Assembly (NCBI GenBank): GCA_945883425.1
Contig: CAMCXM010000014.1
Span: 1 to 38,479, forward strand
Direction: 5' to 3'
Source: Spirosoma fluviale
GTDB taxonomy: Bacteria > Bacteroidota > Bacteroidia > Cytophagales > Flexibacteraceae
DNA: 38,479 bases
Part shown: piece by piece, positions 9,795 through 18,116 of the stretch
Position numbering within the stretch: the first letter of the stretch is position 1
Layout: every line of letters starts with the position of its first letter
Program-made: the position numbers and the translations under genes
The notes under the pieces: generated by a model
Seen by the model: only the letters and a program-made list of their open reading frames with translations
Databases searched by the model: none
Told to the model about the DNA's origin: nothing

Positions 9795-10196
9795 CTAGTG
9801 GATGCTGATGTAGAACGTAAAAGCAATGGAACCAACCCAAATGAAAATGCTGGATAAACTGAATGCCACACTTGAGGTGATATCTGACTTGTCTGTATTT
9901 CTGGATTTGTACTGGGAAAGTACGTTCAGTTTAATATACAACCAGGTTGCAAAAGGCCTGAAAAGCATAAGCATGACGAATGCGGCAGCACCTAGTTCAC
10001 CTGTCAGAAACCAAAAATCTTCCAGTGTTTTAACCACCGGGCGAAATAAAATAATGGCTGAAGAAAGAAGAAGATAAAACTGAAGGCTGGTAATAAGTAT
10101 GGCCCTGGGGAAGATTTTTTCGGCTTTCCATCCCGTGATGGCTACCGCCAGCGAATAGTTGGAAAGTAATAAAGGTCGGAGGAAAAATTTCGTCAT
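9795..10196 (-). CDS. Small hypothetical membrane protein
   Basis: The product is 133 residues from the ATG at 10196; a TTG four codons upstream (10208) is an alternative start. Hydrophobic segments lie around residues 35-52 (ILITSLQFYLLLSSAIILF), 66-90 and 113-132, so three membrane spans are likely, with a short basic hydrophilic loop (KSRNTDKSD) between the second and third. I do not recognise the family. It stands alone on the minus strand between a universal-stress gene and the giant secreted protein, with more than 140 nt on either side, so it is probably transcribed by itself. Coding is supported mainly by length and the coherent hydrophobic pattern. Confidence 0.6.
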   Translation of the reverse strand: MTKFFLRPLLLSNYSLAVAITGWKAEKIFPRAILITSLQFYLLLSSAIILFRPVVKTLEDFWFLTGELGAAAFVMLMLFRPFATWLYIKLNVLSQYKSRNTDKSDITSSVAFSLSSIFIWVGSIAFTFYISIH

Positions 10197-10349
10197 CTGG
10201 TTGGTCAACCGAAAGCAAACCTATGGCCACGCTGCGGGAGTGTAGGCCATATCGTTTTCGGTCCGAAAGATACGCCTTTTTTAGCCAGATGAGCCCGGTT
10301 GTTTTACCATTTGTAATTCTGTATGGATTTCAATTTGAAACGTCTGCAG

Positions 10350-10862
10350 CTATCTGACCGCACTTTCCTCCTCTTTTTCGGTCGCGATTGATGGGATCAA
10401 AATGAACGGAATGGTGGAATTATTCAACACTTTTTCGACCACATTTTCAGAAAGTTGAAATGCAGAAATCTGGTGCTGATGAAATCCCAGTATGATGCAG
10501 CTGGCTTTTATCTCTGTCGCTGTTTCCAGTATGGTATCAGCAAAATTTCCTTCCCGAACCAAAATCTGGATCGCAGGGTCTTCCAGATGGTCTTTGATGT
10601 GGATCAGAAACCGCTGTGATTCTGCAATTAATTGCTCGTTGTTTTCCTGAACCCAGGTACTCATATCCATGTATCCTGTGAATCCCATAATCGGAGAATA
10701 CTCGGCCGAAGAATAGAAGGAAGGTTCCGATAACACATGAAGCAATGTTACCCGGGCCCCCATATTACGGGCCATTTCATATCCTTGCTCCGCAATTTTT
10801 TCAGTGGCTGGGTTGTAATTCAATGCAATCAGAACGTGAGGCTGAAGGTTTTCTCGTTTCAT
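10350..10862 (-). CDS. Universal stress protein (UspA-like) with degenerate ATP motif
   Basis: The 170-residue product has the Usp alpha/beta fold pattern: an N-terminal strand HVLIALNYNPATEKIAEQGYE, the ARVTLLHV strand, a variable middle with YMDMSTWVQENNEQL, then IQILVREGNFADTILETA, the CIILGFHQHQ strand/loop and a closing IPFILIP strand. ATP-binding Usps have G-x2-G-x9-G-S/T in the last loop; here only the first glycine is present (GFHQHQ) and the GSVSE-like part reads LSENVVEKV, so nucleotide binding is doubtful. Usps help cells survive starvation and stress. It is a single-gene unit starting at ATG 10862. Confidence 0.88.
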   Translation of the reverse strand: MKRENLQPHVLIALNYNPATEKIAEQGYEMARNMGARVTLLHVLSEPSFYSSAEYSPIMGFTGYMDMSTWVQENNEQLIAESQRFLIHIKDHLEDPAIQILVREGNFADTILETATEIKASCIILGFHQHQISAFQLSENVVEKVLNNSTIPFILIPSIATEKEEESAVR

Positions 10863-11061
10863 GTAATTCAGTTGGTGAAGGTATTTTCGTGCAATTTCGC
10901 CATCCGATGAACCGCAATTGTTACATTCGATTTTATTCTTTTACAGGATTTTAAGGTATCTGTTTCGAAACGGTATTTCCGGGATCCGACAAATGTTTGA
11001 ATTCAATAAAGGGGATTCTTTCCGCCCCGGAATCAAATAAAAAGACGGACGGTATCGCTTT

Positions 11062-11433
11062 TTAATTCGGCTTCACAGCCAGGGCAAATGCCAGAACACC
11101 CAATACAACACTTGACAAAATATACACCACAGCAGCGATCATACTCCCTTTGGAAATAAGCTGCCAGGTTTCCAGTCCGAACGTTGAAAAAGTGCTGAAA
11201 CCGCCACAAAACCCAACCACCAGAATTACAGTCAATGGAACCTCCAGAATGCTGGTCTGAAAGTTCTTCGAAACGACCCAACCTGCCAGAGCACAAGCCA
11301 GAATATTGATTATAAGCGTTCCCCAGGGAAAAGTGGCGGGAAGGTTCTGTTTGAAAAACCAGCTGATCAGAAACCGGACGACTCCGCCCAAACCGCTTCC
11401 AACAAAAACCCAGAATATCGTGGCTGCGTTCAT
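11062..11433 (-). CDS. crcB: Fluoride channel FluC/CrcB
   Basis: This 123-residue, four-span membrane protein belongs to the CrcB/Fluc family, which exports fluoride as a dual-topology dimer. Visible signatures are GGVVRF (16-21), GTLIINILA with the pore asparagine N43, and the phenylalanine track GFCGGFSTFSTF (74-85) carrying the residues that line the fluoride pore and the central sodium site. The start is ATG 11433, which overlaps the upstream stop codon in an ATGA junction; a TTG five codons further up gives a longer alternative. Coupled translation with the DUF2905 gene is therefore likely. No fluoride riboswitch was recognised upstream. Confidence 0.93.
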   Translation of the reverse strand: MNAATIFWVFVGSGLGGVVRFLISWFFKQNLPATFPWGTLIINILACALAGWVVSKNFQTSILEVPLTVILVVGFCGGFSTFSTFGLETWQLISKGSMIAAVVYILSSVVLGVLAFALAVKPN

Positions 11434-11636
11434 TTTCGGATCAACCAAAGAATAAAGGAAAGAATCAAACTAGCGACAATAGATGTCACAACGGGAAAAT
11501 GAAAAGATCCATTTGTTCCCTCGTAATGAATGTCACCGGGCATATGGCCAAACCAGCGAAAGATTCCAGGAAAGAAATGCAGCAGCAATCCCATCAGAAT
11601 AAAAAGTAAGCCTATGATTATCAGAATCTTTGCCAT
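11430..11636 (-). CDS. DUF2905 family small membrane protein
   Basis: The 68-residue product has a hydrophobic N-terminal span (ILIIIGLLFILMGLLLHFF), a central FGHMPGDIHYEG stretch and a second span (SIVASLILSFILWLI). The motif P-G-D-I-x-x-E-G followed by F-x-F-P is diagnostic of DUF2905, a family of unknown function. The ATG at 11636 is chosen over a TTG at 11684 because families of this type begin just before the first span. It is the first gene of a two-gene unit with crcB, sharing 4 nt. Any functional link to fluoride is inference from this coupling. Confidence 0.88.
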   Translation of the reverse strand: MAKILIIIGLLFILMGLLLHFFPGIFRWFGHMPGDIHYEGTNGSFHFPVVTSIVASLILSFILWLIRK

Positions 11637-11669
11637 CAGGAAATGTAATTGTTCTGAATTCTGTTTTGG

Positions 11670-11677
11670 CAAACTTA
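11670..11677 (-). promoter_or_regulatory. Probable -7 element (TAAGTTTG) for DUF2905-crcB
   Basis: The minus strand reads TAAGTTTG, a full match to TAnnTTTG and identical to the element before the giant T9SS gene. It lies about 34 nt upstream of the ATG at 11636. No clear -33 TTTG is present at ordinary spacing. Confidence 0.42.
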
Positions 11678-11788
11678 CAGGCAAAATGTTCTTTCACATT
11701 CATTTTTCATTTATTTACCCGTCCGGTTTGAAAGCCGGCACGGAAATTCCATCCTTCCGTTCCTCTTAATTGATCGTTCACACTTGCT

Positions 11789-13825
11789 ATGATTCCAAAA
11801 CCTTCCTTGCCAATTCTGCAAAACAATCCGGACCTGCTTCCATTTGCCAGGGAAATCAGTGACTTTCACTACCGCTACATCGGTATGGGTACGTATATCA
11901 CCGATACCTATGGTTCGCTGACCCGGTTTGCTTCGGCTTATTCCTATTTTGGTTTTCAGAGAGATGAAAACGCGAAATCCTGGATTTACCGGGAATGGGC
12001 TCCGGGTGCTTACCAGCTTTGGCTGTCAGGAGATTTCAACGATTGGAACCGGGAAAGTCACCCCATGGCCAAAACGGGAGATGGGGTCTGGGAAATAGAA
12101 ATCCCCGATTCGGCAGACCAGAAACTGGCGCATGGGCAGAAAGTAAAAGTGATTGTCCACGCCCGAAACGGCACACTCGACAGAATCCCGGCATGGATCC
12201 GGTACGCAGTGCAGGACGAAGTGACGAAAGATTTTGCCGGTATGATCTGGGCACCCAAAAAGAAATTCTCTTTTAAAAATACGTTTCAATTTCCGGCCAA
12301 CACGCCCCTTTATGTGTATGAAGCCCATGTTGGTATGGCTCAGGAAACACCGGGACTCGGAACCTATACCCAATTTAAGGATCTCATACTTCCCCGGATT
12401 AAAAAAGCCGGATACAATTGCATTCAGCTGATGGCCATTCAGGAACATCCTTATTATGGGTCTTTTGGCTACCACGTTTCCAGTTTTTTCGCTCCTTCCA
12501 GCCGCTTCGGTACGCCGGAAGAACTGAAAGAATTGGTGGATGCCGCACACGGAATGGGAATTGCGGTGATTATGGATTTGGTTCATTCGCACGCAGTTAA
12601 GAATATTTTTGAAGGATTGAATGAATTTGATGGAACCGATCATCAGTATTTCCGGTCTGGTGAAAGAGGAAATCACCCGGGCTGGGATTCCAAACTGTTC
12701 GATTACGGAAAGCCAGAAGTACTTCAGTTTTTATTAAGCAATGTCCGCTACTGGCTGGAGGAATTTCAGTTTGATGGTTACCGGTTTGATGGCGTCACTT
12801 CCATGTTGTACCACCATCATGGATTGAGCTACACCTTTGATGGTCTGGCGAGTTATTACAACAACATCATCGATGGCGACGCTTATTTATATCTGCAACT
12901 GGCCAACGAGGTAGCACATGAGACCAAACCGTCCGCCATTACGGTTGCCGAAGATGTGAGCGGACTCCCCGGATTGGGGCAAGATCAGAAAACGGGTGGC
13001 GTCGGGTTTGATTATCGTTTGGGAATGGGAATTCCGGATTTCTGGATCAAGATCATCAAAGAGCAATCCGATGAAGCATGGAATATGCATGATCTCTGGA
13101 GCATGCTTACCAACCGACGGTACGACGAGAAAACCATTGCGTATTCTGAAAGTCACGACCAGGCATTGGTGGGTGATCAGACACTTGCTTTTCGTTTGAT
13201 GGGGGCTGAAATGTACGGGTCCATGAGCCGGCTTACCGATAATTTTATCATCGACAGGGGAATCGCGTTACACAAAATGATTCGCCTGGTGACGGCATCG
13301 GCCGGTGGCGATGGATACCTCAATTTCATGGGCAATGAATTCGGGCATCCGGAATGGATTGATTTCCCAAGAGCCGGAAACGACTGGAGTTACCAATATG
13401 CACGCCGCCAGTGGAGTCTGGCCGATGAAGGTCACCTGAAATACCAATACCTGCTCGATTTTGACCGTGCCATGGTTCAGATCCTTCAGGAAAACAACGT
13501 GATGAACGACAAGTTCGCCCGGGAGATTTACATAGATAATCAGAACAACATCCTCATTTTTATGCGTCAGGGGCTGCTTTTCGTATTCAACTTTCATCCG
13601 GATCGCAGCTTTTTTGATTACACATTTCATTTGCCTCAGGCGGGTTCATTCCGGACGGTCCTCAATTCTGATGATGCGGAATTCGGAGGATTCAGTCGCC
13701 ACAAACCAGAGACCGAGCATTTTACATTTGATGACAACAAGTTGAGTTTGTATCTGACCAGCCGCACGGCCATGGTGCTGGCCCCGGTTTCAGCTCCGGT
13801 AAAAAAGAAAGGAAAGAAAGGATGA
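11789..13825 (+). CDS. glgB: 1,4-alpha-glucan branching enzyme (GH13, CBM48)
   Basis: This 678-residue protein makes alpha-1,6 branches in glycogen. A CBM48 domain covers about residues 50-150 (YREWAPGAYQLWLSGDFNDW). The GH13 barrel follows, with region I DLVHSHAVKN, region II YRFDG carrying nucleophile D334, region III AEDVSG with acid/base E388, and region IV ESHDQ with H456/D457. The C-terminal all-beta domain ends in a lysine-rich tail (KKKGKKG). Architecture and length resemble the eukaryote-like GH13_8 branching enzymes rather than the longer E. coli type. Its stop overlaps the next gene's start (ATGA), so the phosphatase is co-translated. No other glycogen gene lies in the window. Confidence 0.94.
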   Translation: MIPKPSLPILQNNPDLLPFAREISDFHYRYIGMGTYITDTYGSLTRFASAYSYFGFQRDENAKSWIYREWAPGAYQLWLSGDFNDWNRESHPMAKTGDGVWEIEIPDSADQKLAHGQKVKVIVHARNGTLDRIPAWIRYAVQDEVTKDFAGMIWAPKKKFSFKNTFQFPANTPLYVYEAHVGMAQETPGLGTYTQFKDLILPRIKKAGYNCIQLMAIQEHPYYGSFGYHVSSFFAPSSRFGTPEELKELVDAAHGMGIAVIMDLVHSHAVKNIFEGLNEFDGTDHQYFRSGERGNHPGWDSKLFDYGKPEVLQFLLSNVRYWLEEFQFDGYRFDGVTSMLYHHHGLSYTFDGLASYYNNIIDGDAYLYLQLANEVAHETKPSAITVAEDVSGLPGLGQDQKTGGVGFDYRLGMGIPDFWIKIIKEQSDEAWNMHDLWSMLTNRRYDEKTIAYSESHDQALVGDQTLAFRLMGAEMYGSMSRLTDNFIIDRGIALHKMIRLVTASAGGDGYLNFMGNEFGHPEWIDFPRAGNDWSYQYARRQWSLADEGHLKYQYLLDFDRAMVQILQENNVMNDKFAREIYIDNQNNILIFMRQGLLFVFNFHPDRSFFDYTFHLPQAGSFRTVLNSDDAEFGGFSRHKPETEHFTFDDNKLSLYLTSRTAMVLAPVSAPVKKKGKKG

Positions 13826-14346
13826 ATAAGTGTATTCTACTTGACCGCGATGGTGTTTTAAATGAAGAGAAAGGGGATTATGTTTTCCGGGATGAAGATT
13901 TTATCATTCCAGAAGATGTTCCTTCTGGACTTATGGCTTTGAAAGATGCGGGTTTTAAACTGGTTGTCGTGACCAACCAGGGCGGCATTTCCAAAGGATT
14001 GTTTACCAAAGAAACAGTTCAGAAACTCCATCAGAAAGTGCAGCTGTCTTGTGAAAATGCGATAGATCACCTTCTGTACGCACCACTTCACCGGAATTTT
14101 ACCAAAAGTCTGGCCAGTAAGCCGGGCAGTCTGATGATGGAACGTGGGCTGGCTTTGACTCAATCGGACCCAGCCCAAAGTTGGCTGATTGGTGATGCCG
14201 AACGGGATCTCATCGCCGGAAAAAAAGCAGGAGTCAGAACCATCCTTATTCCAACACTTAAAGAACAGGAATCAGAATATGCCGATGCGGTTTGCCGAAA
14301 TTTTGGTGAGGCAGTGGCCTACATTCTTGCATGCAGCGAAATCTGA
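13822..14346 (+). CDS. HAD-IIIA phosphatase, GmhB/HisB-N-like
   Basis: The 174-residue product is a haloacid-dehalogenase-type phosphatase. Motif I is LLDRDGVLN with D8 and D10, motif II is VVVTNQGGI with T51, motif III is the lysine of SKPGSL (K100), and motif IV is IGDAERDL with D125 and D129. This fits the family of D-glycero-D-manno-heptose-1,7-bisphosphate 7-phosphatase and histidinol-phosphatase. The Cys/His zinc loop of true GmhB (C-x-H...C-x-C) is replaced by YAPLHRNFTKSLASKPG with no cysteines, so the substrate is uncertain. It overlaps glgB by 4 nt and converges on the next gene with a gap of only 2 nt. Confidence 0.82.
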   Translation: MNKCILLDRDGVLNEEKGDYVFRDEDFIIPEDVPSGLMALKDAGFKLVVVTNQGGISKGLFTKETVQKLHQKVQLSCENAIDHLLYAPLHRNFTKSLASKPGSLMMERGLALTQSDPAQSWLIGDAERDLIAGKKAGVRTILIPTLKEQESEYADAVCRNFGEAVAYILACSEI

Positions 14347-14348
14347 AA

Positions 14349-15182
14349 TCAAGATTCCGACTTCGATTCCACTCCCAGTCCAAACAAGGCAAAATCGTAT
14401 TTCACCGGATCCATCGGATCAAACCGACGGAGATTTTCTGTCAGCTCTAACGCCATTTTCCAATCGGTAACCGTGCGGGTGACAAGTCCCAGTTGCCGGG
14501 CATTGCGCTCTACATGCAGGTCGCAGGGACAAATCAACTGACCCGGTGAAACCGCATTCCAGATGCCGAAATCAACTCCTTTGTCATCCTTCCGAACCAT
14601 CCATCGCAGGAACATATTCAATCGTTTGCAGGCCGAGCCACTTTCGGGAGAAGAAATATGCTTGCCGGTTCGCTTCTGATAAAACGGATCTTGCGTAAAC
14701 CGCTTCCGGAATCGCACCAATCCTTTTTCGACAGCATCTGATGATGTATCTGGCTCCGGAAAAAATGCAGATTCCATTCCGGTACCGTCTGTGTAAAGGC
14801 GTTTCAGAAAGTGCATGAGGTACAAAGCATCCGTTCCGTTGAACGTGCGATGCTTGAAATCCGTCATTGGTTTCAGGTCATTATCGGAATGCTCCAGCAC
14901 AAACCGGTGAGGATCATTGTCCATCCGCTCCAGAATTTCAGCTGATTTATTCAGGATGGTGGTTCGTTGTCCCCATGCAAAAAGGGCAGCGATCAGGCCC
15001 GAAATTTCGATGTCTTCTTTTTTGGTGAAACGATGCGGGATCGAAACCGGATCAGCCGGGATAAAGCCGGGTTCATTGAAGCGATCGGCCTGGAAGTCAA
15101 GAAACTCCTTCAGTTTTTGGGGTTTATTTGCCAGGCTTTTCAGATCGGGTATGTGCACAATTGGTCTGTTTACAAGCTGCAA
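14349..15182 (-). CDS. TIGR02757/DUF2400 family protein
   Basis: The 277-residue product matches the TIGR02757 family, which is of unknown function. Recognisable blocks are the opening LKEFLDFQADRFNEPGFI, the segment DIEISGLIAALFAWGQRTTI, HRTFNGTDALYLMHFL, KRLNMFLRWMVRKDD and the closing PCDLHVERNARQLGL with DPVKYDFALFGLG. The start drawn is TTG 15182, because a stop lies two codons upstream and no ATG occurs near the N-terminus; a GTG seven codons in is an alternative. It converges with the HAD gene and is divergent from the DUF486 gene. Confidence 0.9.
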   Translation of the reverse strand: MQLVNRPIVHIPDLKSLANKPQKLKEFLDFQADRFNEPGFIPADPVSIPHRFTKKEDIEISGLIAALFAWGQRTTILNKSAEILERMDNDPHRFVLEHSDNDLKPMTDFKHRTFNGTDALYLMHFLKRLYTDGTGMESAFFPEPDTSSDAVEKGLVRFRKRFTQDPFYQKRTGKHISSPESGSACKRLNMFLRWMVRKDDKGVDFGIWNAVSPGQLICPCDLHVERNARQLGLVTRTVTDWKMALELTENLRRFDPMDPVKYDFALFGLGVESKSES

Positions 15183-15263
15183 ACCTCAGAATTTTCCGGA
15201 TGGTTTTTTCATTACCCGTTCATTTACGGTTGATTTGTGCTTTTAAAGCCGGTTCGCCCAATA

Positions 15264-15635
15264 ATGAAGGGATTCTACGCCATTGTTCTTCTCGCCATCT
15301 CCAACGTGTTTATGACACTGGCGTGGTATGGACACCTTAATTGGAAAGATGCCTCCTGGTTCCAGAAGTTTGGCTTGCCGGCCATTGTGCTTTTCAGCTG
15401 GGGACTGGCTTTTTTTGAATATATTTTTCAGGTGCCAGCCAACCGGATAGGGTATTCTGGAAATGGCGGGCCCTTTTCTATGGTCGAGCTTAAAACGATT
15501 CAGGAATTTCTGTCGCTGGTCGTATTTGCGTTGATGAGCACGTTGATTTTCAAAAATGAAAAATTGGCATGGAATCATTTTCTTGGATTTGGCTTGATGA
15601 TACTGGCTGTTTTTGTAGTCTTTAAGAAATGGTGA
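15264..15635 (+). CDS. DUF486 family membrane protein (DMT superfamily)
   Basis: The 123-residue product has four hydrophobic spans and the family hallmarks SNVFMTLAWYGHL, AFFEYIFQVPANRIGY and LKTIQEFLSLVVFALMS. DUF486 proteins belong to the drug/metabolite transporter superfamily; substrates are unknown. The ATG at 15264 is preferred over a GTG at 15237 because the family begins right at the MKGFYAI-type span. The following gene overlaps or abuts its stop, so both are probably one transcript. Confidence 0.9.
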   Translation: MKGFYAIVLLAISNVFMTLAWYGHLNWKDASWFQKFGLPAIVLFSWGLAFFEYIFQVPANRIGYSGNGGPFSMVELKTIQEFLSLVVFALMSTLIFKNEKLAWNHFLGFGLMILAVFVVFKKW

Positions 15636-16114
15636 AAACGATGCTGACTGAAACGATTCCAACCGGATTTACCCACATTTCAAAGGACGGTACCTTGTTC
15701 CGGTTTGTTTTGGCGGATGTGATGGATTATGCTCCGACTCGTCCACAGGTGGAAGTTTTGACAGAGCCCGAAACGGCGCTGGTAGTAAAGGTTGAAGAAG
15801 AAAGTCAGGTTCTGGTGCACGTTCATTTTCTGGCGTTTCCCGGAGCATTAATCCGGATCTGGAAAACAACATTTCTGATTCCATCGATACCGTCGGGAGA
15901 AAAGGTGCCGTTGGTTCATGCTGAAAATATCACCATGGCTCCGATGTGGACGCAACTGGATGGATATGGTGTTTTTACGTTTACCCTGGTGTTTAAAGGA
16001 CTGCCCCGCGACTGCAAGGTCTTTGATCTAACGGAAGAGATTGAGGAAAGTGGTGCTTTTCATTTTTCTGACATCACCCGGAATGAAACGGATGTCTATC
16101 ACCTCTGGCTCTGA
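15629..16114 (+). CDS. Hypothetical protein, soluble, beta-rich
   Basis: The 161-residue product from ATG 15629 overlaps the DUF486 stop by 7 nt; an ATG at 15641 would instead leave a 5-nt gap. There is no signal peptide or membrane span. The sequence alternates short beta-type strands (ALVVKVEEESQVLVHVHFL, GVFTFTLVFKGLP) and ends with SDITRNETDVYHLWL. It looks like a compact beta-sandwich. I do not recognise a family and see no catalytic motif. Position after DUF486 suggests co-expression only. Confidence 0.7.
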   Translation: MVKTMLTETIPTGFTHISKDGTLFRFVLADVMDYAPTRPQVEVLTEPETALVVKVEEESQVLVHVHFLAFPGALIRIWKTTFLIPSIPSGEKVPLVHAENITMAPMWTQLDGYGVFTFTLVFKGLPRDCKVFDLTEEIEESGAFHFSDITRNETDVYHLWL

Positions 16115-16165
16115 AAGGAAATTCGGCCCGTATTTTTTTTATGGGTGTAATCAAAAGGCAGACAT

Positions 16166-16173
16166 TACCTTTG
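16166..16173 (+). promoter_or_regulatory. Probable -7 element (TACCTTTG) before the MCE gene
   Basis: TACCTTTG matches TAnnTTTG exactly and lies 44 nt upstream of the GTG start, in a 103-nt gap. A -33 TTTG is not obvious at normal spacing, so support is partial. Confidence 0.42.
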
Positions 16174-16217
16174 CGAAAACATCGGCATCCTCGTAACGGG
16201 ATACCTTTACCCAACCA

Positions 16218-17165
16218 GTGGAAGTAAAAAAAGAATTTAAAGTCGGAATCCTGGTCATCGCAGCTCTGGCGATTCTGTATTTCGGGATCGGTTTTCTGAA
16301 GGGTTCCGATATATTCAACCCTGCCCGTTCTTATTTTGTGGCGTATGAAAATGTCGATGGCCTCACGGCATCCAATCCGGTTATGCTGGACGGCTTTCAG
16401 GTGGGTCTTGTCCGACGAATCAAGATTTTTCAGGGAAGGAAAAAGCCGGTTGTTGTTGAACTGGAAATTAATAAGGACATTATCATTGGAGATTCTGCGA
16501 AAGCTCTTTTATCGAACAACGGACTTCTGGGTGGAAAAATGATTGTTCTGGATCCAGGTAGCCGACTTAAAGTATTGGAAGGGGATACATTGATTGCGTC
16601 TGTTGCTCCGGGATTTACCTCGATGCTGGAAGACAAAGCCCAGCCCATGGTGGATAAGGTAACCGCTCTTGTGAATTCAGTTGATGGGTTGATTCACTCA
16701 TTCGAGCCTACAGTTGGTAAAATGAATGAATCACTCGAAGCCATCACGAAACTTTCGAACACCAGCAATGCAGTAATGACTGACAGCAAGCAGGACATTG
16801 CCCACATCACCCAAAACCTGGATAAGCTCAGCAAATCGCTTTTGGATGCCGAAAAGCAATTGGAGTCGATTATGACCAAAGTGGGAAAACTGGGTGATAG
16901 TCTCAACAAGGCTGATCTGGCAGGAACCATTCATTCTCTGCATCGGACAACTGAACAACTCAATAAAACGATGGTGGCACTTAATCAAGGACAGGGAACC
17001 ATGGGTAAACTGCTGAAAAGTGACAGTTTGTACCGCAACCTGAATGCGTCAAGCGCTTCTTTGAATGCCTTGCTCATCGATTTTAAGGCGAATCCGAAAC
17101 GATATGTTCACTTCTCGGTATTCGGAAGCAAGGACAAGAAATCCTCGTCCGGATCATCCAAATAA
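16218..17165 (+). CDS. MlaD/MCE-domain lipid transport protein
   Basis: The 315-residue product has one N-terminal membrane anchor (GILVIAALAILYFGIGFL), then an MCE domain (about 38-120) with YFVAYENVDGL, NPVMLDGFQVGLV and LLGGKMIVLDPGS. A long helical tail follows, with heptad-like repeats (ITQNLDKLSKSLLDAEKQLES). MCE proteins form periplasmic rings or tubes that carry phospholipids between membranes with a permease and an ATPase. The start is GTG 16218; an in-frame TAA precedes it and no ATG fits. No mlaE/mlaF-type permease or ATPase is adjacent, so its partners must be elsewhere. It is followed after 20 nt by miaE. Confidence 0.92.
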   Translation: MEVKKEFKVGILVIAALAILYFGIGFLKGSDIFNPARSYFVAYENVDGLTASNPVMLDGFQVGLVRRIKIFQGRKKPVVVELEINKDIIIGDSAKALLSNNGLLGGKMIVLDPGSRLKVLEGDTLIASVAPGFTSMLEDKAQPMVDKVTALVNSVDGLIHSFEPTVGKMNESLEAITKLSNTSNAVMTDSKQDIAHITQNLDKLSKSLLDAEKQLESIMTKVGKLGDSLNKADLAGTIHSLHRTTEQLNKTMVALNQGQGTMGKLLKSDSLYRNLNASSASLNALLIDFKANPKRYVHFSVFGSKDKKSSSGSSK

Positions 17166-17185
17166 CAAATCATTCTTCACAGAAA

Positions 17186-17767
17186 ATGCTGGGATTGAAA
17201 CTGGAAACCGATCCACGCTGGGTCGACATTGCTTCGAAAAGCATTGAGGAAATTCTGATTGATCATGCGTTTTGCGAACAGAAAGCGGCTGCCTCCGGAA
17301 TTTCATTGATTGTCCTTTTTCCGGATCGCCAGCAACTGGTCGAGGAGGTAACGGAAATTGTGGCTGAAGAATGGTCACATTTTGAACGTGTGCTGAAAGA
17401 ACTAAAATCCCGTGGATTTGGTCTAGGAGAAGCGAGAAAGGACGAGTACGTGCAGAAATTATCAAAGGTCGAGAAGAAAGGTGGGAGCCGGGAAACGCAG
17501 ATCATGGAAAAATTGCTGATCTGTGCGATGATTGAGGCCCGAAGCTGTGAGCGGTTTAAATTATTGTACGAACATCTGGAGGATCCGTCATTGAAGAAAT
17601 TCTATTACGAATTCATGGTTTCAGAGGCCGGTCACTACACCTCATTTATTAATCTGGCCAAAGTGTATAATCCGGCACAGAAGGTAAAAGACCGCTGGGA
17701 AGAAGTGCTGCAGGCAGAAGCCGAAATAGTCCGCACATTGGAATGGCGGACCGATCGGGTTCATTAA
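17186..17767 (+). CDS. miaE: tRNA 2-methylthio-N6-isopentenyladenosine hydroxylase MiaE
   Basis: The 193-residue product is a ferritin-like diiron hydroxylase that converts ms2i6A at tRNA position 37 to its hydroxylated form (ms2io6A). Iron ligands appear as E31 (CEQKAA), the EEWSH motif (E62, H65), E117 in MIEARS and the SEAGHY motif (E147, H150). Length and spacing match the family. It probably shares a transcript with the MCE gene. The next gene is on the opposite strand. Confidence 0.93.
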   Translation: MLGLKLETDPRWVDIASKSIEEILIDHAFCEQKAAASGISLIVLFPDRQQLVEEVTEIVAEEWSHFERVLKELKSRGFGLGEARKDEYVQKLSKVEKKGGSRETQIMEKLLICAMIEARSCERFKLLYEHLEDPSLKKFYYEFMVSEAGHYTSFINLAKVYNPAQKVKDRWEEVLQAEAEIVRTLEWRTDRVH

Positions 17768-17799
17768 CAGATATGGCTAATTACGGGTGGTATGCAATT

Positions 17800-18039
17800 T
17801 CAGGATTCCAGAGATTCCTCGTTGTTGTATGCCCCTTGTAAAAAGCTTTTGTCTATATTATGACTGATGATATGGTAGCTGCCATAGAAAACAAGTCCCA
17901 GAATAGGAGCGAAGTAGATCAGGTACTCCAGCTGTTGAATTTCGGCCATGATGAAGAAGATAAAAACAATGATTCCCATGATGGCAAAAGAAAGTAGACC
18001 GAGTGAGGCTGCTTTTGGTGTTTGAGGATTTGTTGTCAT
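17800..18039 (-). CDS. Small two-span membrane protein
   Basis: The 79-residue product from ATG 18039 has two hydrophobic spans (LGLLSFAIMGIIVFIFFIMA and LIYFAPILGLVFYGSYHII) flanked by a short polar N-terminus and an acidic C-terminus (AYNNEESLES). I do not recognise the family. It converges with miaE, leaving a 32-nt gap. A candidate -7 element lies upstream at 18117-18124. Confidence 0.68.
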   Translation of the reverse strand: MTTNPQTPKAASLGLLSFAIMGIIVFIFFIMAEIQQLEYLIYFAPILGLVFYGSYHIISHNIDKSFLQGAYNNEESLES

Positions 18040-18116
18040 GATCAGATGGTTTTAAGTGGTTTGTTAAATAAGCTTTAATTATGATATTAAATCTTAATTC
18101 GATTTAAAAATAATAA

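Noticed and set aside
12026-12676. A 216-codon minus-strand frame inside glgB
   Set aside because: It is antisense to the CBM48/GH13 part and has a compositionally odd, domainless translation.
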